From NCBI GenBank assembly GCA_017619375.1, contig JAFZSL010000039.1:45974-109973 (forward strand): a DNA stretch of 64,000 nucleotides, given 5' to 3'. This stretch comes from Prevotella sp. (GTDB lineage Bacteria > Bacteroidota > Bacteroidia > Bacteroidales > Bacteroidaceae). The number at the start of each line of letters is the position of its first letter. The stretch's first letter is position 1. The notes under the pieces were generated by a model. That model made no database searches. It was not told the DNA's origin and saw only the letters and a program-made list of their open reading frames with translations. The translations under genes were made by a program, and so were the position numbers. Positions 59,371 to 64,000 of this stretch are shown here, piece by piece.

Positions 59371-62001
59371 TTATCTGACAATCACCTTGTGGGTCTTCAC
59401 CACGCCGTTGGCGTAGGTGCGGCGGATGATGTTCACACCCTTGACCATCGTGGTGACACGTGCGCCGTTGAGCGTGTAGATTTCAGTGCGGACGATGTCG
59501 CCGGCGGGGAGAAGGGTCTCGATGCCGTCGAGGGCGCCCTCGGAGTACTGGCTCGACTTCTCGCCGTTGTTCATCACGTAGATGTCGTAAATCTGACCGC
59601 TCGACTTCGCGGCGGTGTGGAGCACGCGGACATACACCTCGTCGGTGCCCTCGTAACTCACCTTCGTGCGCTTCCAGTTACGCTTGATGAGCGAGTAGTT
59701 GATGTCGCCCAGTTTCGTCCATGTCTCGCCGTCGGCGGACACCTCGATTTGCATCGTGGGAATCTCACCCTCGTTGCCGTTGCCGGCATAGACGATGACA
59801 TCGAACGGCGCCTGCTGCTTCGAGACGGTCTCCAGGCTAGCGTTGAACGGACCGTCGCTCGGCTGCTTGCCGAAGGTCATGGCATTGGCGGTGATGCCCT
59901 GCTCATCGTTCACACCCACCATGTCCTCCACAGCGTCGGGATTGCGCATGGAGGTGTCGCCGATGTTGTAACCCAGGTTGAGGCTCTCCCAAACCATCAC
60001 CTGACCGATGGACTTGGCCACCCATTCACCACCCACGAGGGTCTCGGGCTGACGTGGGTTGTAGATGATGGAGTCGTTGCCATCGGAACCTGTCACGACC
60101 TCCTTGATGGATTCGTAGTCGTAGTATTCACCCGCATTCTTTCCCCATGTGAAGAGGTAGTTGGCGTTGATGATTTCGCCTGCCTCGTTGGTCTGCTGAC
60201 CCTTGCCCTTCCAGTCGTCGGCGTTGGCGTCGAAGTGAGCCAGCACGTCCCAGCGGATGGTGGAGGCATCAACGCCATCGACACCCACGAATTTGCTCGT
60301 CACCTCGGAGGTGAGGAAGTCGCCACCCTGTGCGAAAGCATAGATGGTGGTGGGTTCGGTGATTTCCACAGGCTCTTCATAAGCCTTGGCCTCGGTGGAA
60401 GTGGTGGTGTTGATGAAACTATAATACACCGTTACACCCTCATTGGGACAAGTTAACGTGACAGTGGACTTGCCTGCCTCGCGGGTCACGTTGACAACAG
60501 GAGTGGCAGCCTGTGTCTTGACCACGACATCGCTACTTGCCACCTCTGAGGGGTCGTAACCGTCACCCACGCCGAAAGCCTTCACCGTGGTGTTCTGATA
60601 GAGGGTGAAAGGTTCACCGTAAACCATGCTGGCGGTGGTGGGTTCCGTGCCGTCGAGGGTGTAGTAGATGACCTTGGAGTTGGATGCCGTGATGCTGACA
60701 ACCGATTGTCCATTCTCATACGTCACGCTGATGTTGGGCTTGCCCACGGCCTTCACGTCCTGCTTGGTGTCGGTGACAGCCTGCAACGCCTGCGGAATCA
60801 GTTGCGCGATGTTGTCGATGTTGGCCATCGGCATGTCATCCAAGGTCAGCGGCAGGAGCATGTAGGCGTTCCTGTTGGCGTTGTGCATATGGATGGCCGT
60901 GACGTCTCCAGCCTTGGCCAGCACCTTGTCTGCAGCGAAATAGTCACCCAGTTCCACACCGGTGATGCTCCCCTCGGTGAGCAGTTCGAGCCCTTCGGCG
61001 ATGTCAAGTCCCTCGAAAGTGGCGTTCTCCGCATCGAGCACAGTGAGGACGTTGGTTCCGGAAGGCACGGCCTTGCCCAATCCCAGCGGTTCATAGAGTG
61101 CGGGGTTGAGGTTGAGCGTCGGCACATAGGCGATGGACGCAGCGATGACAGGCAGGAAGGTGTTGTCGGCCCCGATGGTGGGACTGATGACGATGGATTC
61201 GTATTCACGGAGCGAGGCAGCAGTCTCCTCGGTGGCGTCCACATTGATTTCGGTGAGTGCGAAGCGGCTGTCTCCTGAGAGGAAAGCGTAGGCGTAGTCG
61301 CTGTCATAACTGCCGCTGTAGAGGTATCCCACCTTCTGTGCTTCCTTCACCTCGGGAGCGTCGCCCTCGTCGATTTGGAAGAGGGTGAAGTCGATGCCGG
61401 CGTCAGGAGTGAGTTGGAACTGCACATCCACGGAGTCAGTCTCCTCGGTCACCACCTTCCACACGAAAGTGTAGGTGCCTTCCGACCCCTCCACCTGATT
61501 GCCAAGGAAGATGCAGGCGCCGCCAGTCTGTGGCGAACTCTCCTCCGCCTGGAAGACGAGATGATTTTGCACGGGTGCGATGCCGCGGTTGGTCGCCGTG
61601 CTGTTGGCCGAGCGTCCCACGACCTTCACCTTCTGTCCGTTGGCCAGTTTGGGGAAGGTGATTTTAGTGTTTTTTCGGGTGAGTCGCATCTTGGTGGTTG
61701 CCAAATGGATGGAATTGTCCTTGTTGCTACCGATGTCGATGAGCAGTCCGAAGGTCTCCGGAATGACGACACCATTGGCCATCAAATAAGAGTTGGCATC
61801 GGGTTTTCCGATGTTCTTCCAGTTGTTGACTTCGCCGGTATTGGCATCGGTGCCGTTTTCCGCCCAATGAGTGGCGTCGGCATTGAGGTTCTCGATGGTC
61901 TCATCGCTCAACCCCTTGGTGAAGTCCCATGACTTCTTCACTTGCGCGTTCATACCCAAAGCGAGCATGAGCAGCATGGTCAAAGTAAACAGTTTTTTCA
62001 T
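59371..62001 (-). CDS. Large secreted protein with CHB_HEX-type domain and sorting tail
   Basis: An 876-residue protein with a signal peptide (about 1-19, ending GMNAQ). The first about 230 residues resemble a carbohydrate-binding beta-sandwich. Around 425-490 is a chitobiase/hexosaminidase C-terminal-type domain (KVIYYTLDGTEPTTASMVYG), followed by a second similar repeat (VTLTCPNEGVTVYYSF). A discoidin-like segment lies at about 690-810, and the C-terminus (EIYTLNGARVTTMVKGVNII, KTHKVIVR) is a type IX-like sorting tail. No catalytic domain is recognised, so adhesion or glycan binding is likely. It follows the GH43 gene after 107 bases. Confidence 0.75.
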   Translation of the reverse strand: MKKLFTLTMLLMLALGMNAQVKKSWDFTKGLSDETIENLNADATHWAENGTDANTGEVNNWKNIGKPDANSYLMANGVVIPETFGLLIDIGSNKDNSIHLATTKMRLTRKNTKITFPKLANGQKVKVVGRSANSTATNRGIAPVQNHLVFQAEESSPQTGGACIFLGNQVEGSEGTYTFVWKVVTEETDSVDVQFQLTPDAGIDFTLFQIDEGDAPEVKEAQKVGYLYSGSYDSDYAYAFLSGDSRFALTEINVDATEETAASLREYESIVISPTIGADNTFLPVIAASIAYVPTLNLNPALYEPLGLGKAVPSGTNVLTVLDAENATFEGLDIAEGLELLTEGSITGVELGDYFAADKVLAKAGDVTAIHMHNANRNAYMLLPLTLDDMPMANIDNIAQLIPQALQAVTDTKQDVKAVGKPNISVTYENGQSVVSITASNSKVIYYTLDGTEPTTASMVYGEPFTLYQNTTVKAFGVGDGYDPSEVASSDVVVKTQAATPVVNVTREAGKSTVTLTCPNEGVTVYYSFINTTTSTEAKAYEEPVEITEPTTIYAFAQGGDFLTSEVTSKFVGVDGVDASTIRWDVLAHFDANADDWKGKGQQTNEAGEIINANYLFTWGKNAGEYYDYESIKEVVTGSDGNDSIIYNPRQPETLVGGEWVAKSIGQVMVWESLNLGYNIGDTSMRNPDAVEDMVGVNDEQGITANAMTFGKQPSDGPFNASLETVSKQQAPFDVIVYAGNGNEGEIPTMQIEVSADGETWTKLGDINYSLIKRNWKRTKVSYEGTDEVYVRVLHTAAKSSGQIYDIYVMNNGEKSSQYSEGALDGIETLLPAGDIVRTEIYTLNGARVTTMVKGVNIIRRTYANGVVKTHKVIVR

Positions 62002-62077
62002 AAATGGTAGTTTGGTGAATGTAAAAAATCGGGTAGGTTAGGTTGATCATATGTGCCTCTGCACGGCACACCTATGA

Positions 62078-62106
62078 ATGAAAACATGGGTGGTTGCCCA
62101 CCCATG
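62078..62106 (-). terminator. Terminator after the GH43 gene
   Basis: A 9 bp stem CATGGGTGG (62085-62093)/CCACCCATG (62098-62106) with a TTGC loop, 2 bases after the GH43 stop; on the minus strand it is followed by TTTTCATT. It may only reduce read-through into the 876-residue gene. Confidence 0.65.
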
Positions 62107-62108
62107 CA

Positions 62109-63788
62109 TTATTTTGCGATATGTTTCTTGCCGTTCTCGATATATATGCCGCCACGAGGTTTCTCCTGGAGGCGTGTTCCAGAAAGGTCGTAGATGGTGG
62201 AAGGCTGGCTGTCGGACGAGGTGACATTGGTGATGCCGTCTTCCCCGTTTGGTGCGAACTGCCACGCATCGAACTGCACATTGGTAGCCTCGGTGAAGAC
62301 AAGGAACAGTTTTTTGACACCTTTGAACAAACTCGGGTCCACATCGATGGTGTGCTCCTCGAGGTCTGTGGAGGAGAACTCAATGGTGGCCAAAGCCTTG
62401 CTGCCAACAGTAGTCATCCTGAGTTCCAACTTCCCCGTGCCGCTGGCAGTGATGGTGAACGACTTGGCGCCTTCTTCGCCAAAATCTACATTGCGGAGCA
62501 TTGTCCACGCCCCGGCCGCCATCTTCACCTGCATGTTGCGTGAGGCGTCGTTGCCCAAGGTGCTGATGGTCGTTGCCTTGGTGATGTTGGTGAAATCCTC
62601 ATAATTGACCCCTCCGGATGTTGACATGGTCTCTGCCTGCTGCAAGGTGTATGGGTCGAGGTTCTTGATAGCCGGCGTGCCGCCAGTGGTCATCTTCACC
62701 TTTTCTATATGCTGCGTGCTCTCGTTGACAACAGCCTTTTCCACACCGATGGAGCGGAAACCGGAGGCTCCAGAGTTCATCTTCTGTTCCAACATCATGG
62801 AATGGTAGAAGAGATAATAATTGTCGCCGAATTTCTGCAAGTGGGTGTGGTTGTTGCCCCAGCCGTAACCATAATTTCCCGGATTGGGCACATATTCACC
62901 CCTGTACTCCCATGCGTCGGGATCGAGCGGATTGTCGGTCACCATGTAGCACATGCTGCACGTGGATGGCGCCGGCTGATTGCCCCTCTTCTCATAACTC
63001 GACCATGCGTTGCGGTCGCTCCAAGAGGTGTTGTAGGTATAGACATACCTGCCTTCCATCATATTCAACTCGCTGGCCTCGAAGAGATAGGGCGCAGGAA
63101 GTTTGACAGCACTGCCGTCCAACTGCGTCATGGAGGGTTTCAACTTGGCGATGCGGGAGTTGCCGGGGAACAGCGCCGAACCAGTGGACTGTGGGTCTCC
63201 ACCTCCGAAAGCAATCCATCCGACACCATTGTCATCGATAACCACTCCCGGGTCGAAAATCCAGTTGCAAGGACTGACGCCCGGCGTGCTGCTGTCAATC
63301 ATTGGTTTCGACAACGGCGAGCGCCAAGGCCCTATGGGGGAGTCGGCTTTCAACATGCCGATGCTGCCGCCGCTGTTGGCGAAATAGAGGAAGAACTCAG
63401 GTTTGTCGTTCGTGCCCATGCGCCAGGTCACCGAAGGAGCCCAGGAGGCGGCGAAACGCCAACCCCAGGAATTGCATAGTTTCCCTACGTCGATGGTTCC
63501 GTGGAAGGTCCAGTTGACCATATCGTCGGAGGAGAATACCACAAGCGACTTGATGGCGCCATAGTCGTTGCTGCCTGTCTTGCCATTGGCGAGGAATTGC
63601 TGATGGTCGTTGGAACCATAGACATACACTCTGCCGTCATATACCAACGCCGTGGGGTCGGCACAGAAAACACAAGGACTGATGGGGTTGCCATCATAAG
63701 GGGATTTGTAACTCTTAGCCGTAGTTTGTGCTCCGGCTTGCAACGTGAAGCCCAAGAGCATGATTCCCAACAAATGTCTCATTTTCAT
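62109..63788 (-). CDS. Secreted GH43-family glycosidase with CBM6-like domain and sorting tail
   Basis: A 559-residue enzyme. Signal peptide (about 1-21), five-bladed GH43 propeller (about 30-355) with the catalytic base Asp44 in FCADPTALVYDGRVYVYGS, the pKa-modulating Asp in WIFDPGVVIDD, and the acid Glu in LFEASELN. A carbohydrate-binding domain of CBM6 type follows (about 375-510: YTLQQAETMSTSGGVNYEDF, DAWQFAP). The tail (IYDLSGTRLQEKPRGGIYIE, NGKKHIAK) is type IX-like. GH43 enzymes usually remove arabinose or xylose from plant glycans, which fits the PL1-like lyase nearby. The start is ATG 63788 or 63782. Confidence 0.88.
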   Translation of the reverse strand: MKMRHLLGIMLLGFTLQAGAQTTAKSYKSPYDGNPISPCVFCADPTALVYDGRVYVYGSNDHQQFLANGKTGSNDYGAIKSLVVFSSDDMVNWTFHGTIDVGKLCNSWGWRFAASWAPSVTWRMGTNDKPEFFLYFANSGGSIGMLKADSPIGPWRSPLSKPMIDSSTPGVSPCNWIFDPGVVIDDNGVGWIAFGGGDPQSTGSALFPGNSRIAKLKPSMTQLDGSAVKLPAPYLFEASELNMMEGRYVYTYNTSWSDRNAWSSYEKRGNQPAPSTCSMCYMVTDNPLDPDAWEYRGEYVPNPGNYGYGWGNNHTHLQKFGDNYYLFYHSMMLEQKMNSGASGFRSIGVEKAVVNESTQHIEKVKMTTGGTPAIKNLDPYTLQQAETMSTSGGVNYEDFTNITKATTISTLGNDASRNMQVKMAAGAWTMLRNVDFGEEGAKSFTITASGTGKLELRMTTVGSKALATIEFSSTDLEEHTIDVDPSLFKGVKKLFLVFTEATNVQFDAWQFAPNGEDGITNVTSSDSQPSTIYDLSGTRLQEKPRGGIYIENGKKHIAK

Positions 63789-63810
63789 AAGTAGAATGCT
63801 TTTTCGCGTG

Positions 63811-63841
63811 CAAAGTTAATGAAAACCGAGTGCAATGCAAA
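63811..63841 (-). promoter_or_regulatory. Promoter of the GH43 gene inside the tandem repeat
   Basis: Minus-strand TTTG (63841-63838), 19 bases, TAACTTTG (63818-63811) then CACG. The leader to the ATG is about 20 bases. Copy 2 of the repeat supplies the same pair 88 bases further upstream. Confidence 0.75.
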
Positions 63842-64000
63842 GCAAAAGACAAAGTTTTTGCTTTCATTGCCGAGGTGCATCTTAACTTCGCCGTCAGGCA
63901 AAGTTAATGAAAACCGAGTGCAATGCAAAGCAAAAGACAAAGTTTTTGCTTTCATTACCGAGGTGCATCTTAACTTCGCCGTCAGGCAAAGTTAATGAAA
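63811..64000. repeat. Tandem 88 bp promoter-bearing repeats (cut by window edge)
   Basis: Unit 1 is 63811-63898, unit 2 is 63899-63986 and a third begins at 63987. Units 1 and 2 differ at one base (CATTGCCGAGG against CATTACCGAGG). Each contains a full minus-strand promoter. At each junction TTAACTT and AAGTTAA flank GCC-GTCA-GGC, which forms a hairpin. A diverged copy is at 32628-32715. Confidence 0.9.

Noticed and set aside
1-64000. tRNA, rRNA, tmRNA or phage attachment sites
   Set aside because: No T-loop/CCA-like tRNA ends or conserved rRNA stretches were noticed on reading both strands; GTTCGAATC at about 53220 is inside the lyase coding sequence.

Overview
The window looks like chromosome from a Bacteroidales bacterium, most likely Prevotellaceae (Prevotella/Segatella-like). 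The evidence is the repeated TTTG-N19/20-TAnnTTTG promoter pattern, TonB-dependent barrels, secreted enzymes with type IX-style C-terminal tails, a long-form NusB next to yajC, the rplY-pth-S4 gene order, and several interspersed intergenic repeats of the kind common in that family. No rRNA, tRNA, CRISPR array or complete insertion sequence was found. All family assignments come from reading motifs; no database search was run.

Layout. 1-3.2 kb: translation and transcription housekeeping (yajC, nusB, rplY, pth, S4-domain protein). 3.2-6.3 kb: a large outer-membrane barrel with a glycine-rich tail. 6.7-7.7 kb: aroB. 8.0-12.5 kb: two consecutive cassettes, each a large secreted protein followed by a tiny 58-63 residue protein; the second large protein ends in a dockerin-like module. 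12.5-18.8 kb: a minus-strand menaquinone operon (thioesterase, menF, menD, menB, menC, menE). 19.0-26.6 kb: lysS, gpsA, pgi, a HAD phosphatase, a lipoprotein, mnmA and a small barrel protein. 27.1-32.6 kb: a lipoprotein, an anchored beta-propeller protein, rsgA, frr and ksgA. 32.9-34.4 kb: a 41-residue ORF, rpe and an ECF sigma factor.

35.1-44.0 kb is the most unusual region. Five tightly packed plus-strand genes encode a response regulator with an RsbU/SpoIIE-type phosphatase, a membrane-anchored coiled-coil/beta-propeller protein, a periplasmic-propeller sensor kinase whose H-box histidine is replaced by aspartate, a short soluble histidine kinase with an intact H-box, and a TonB-dependent receptor with an N-terminal TPR-like domain. 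They look like one envelope-to-cytoplasm signalling unit with no DNA-binding output of its own.

44.1-51.8 kb: a GH71/99-like glycosidase, a cobalamin riboswitch whose expected gene appears to be missing, a flippase-like membrane protein, pepD, a DUF349 protein and a CorA transporter. 52.2-63.8 kb: secreted carbohydrate-active proteins (a PL1-like lyase with beta-strand repeats, an 876-residue surface protein, a GH43 enzyme) plus a small accessory island (55.9-58.3 kb) in which a 30-35 bp direct repeat marks the gene borders. The window ends in tandem 88 bp repeats that each carry a complete promoter; a diverged copy is the promoter of ksgA.
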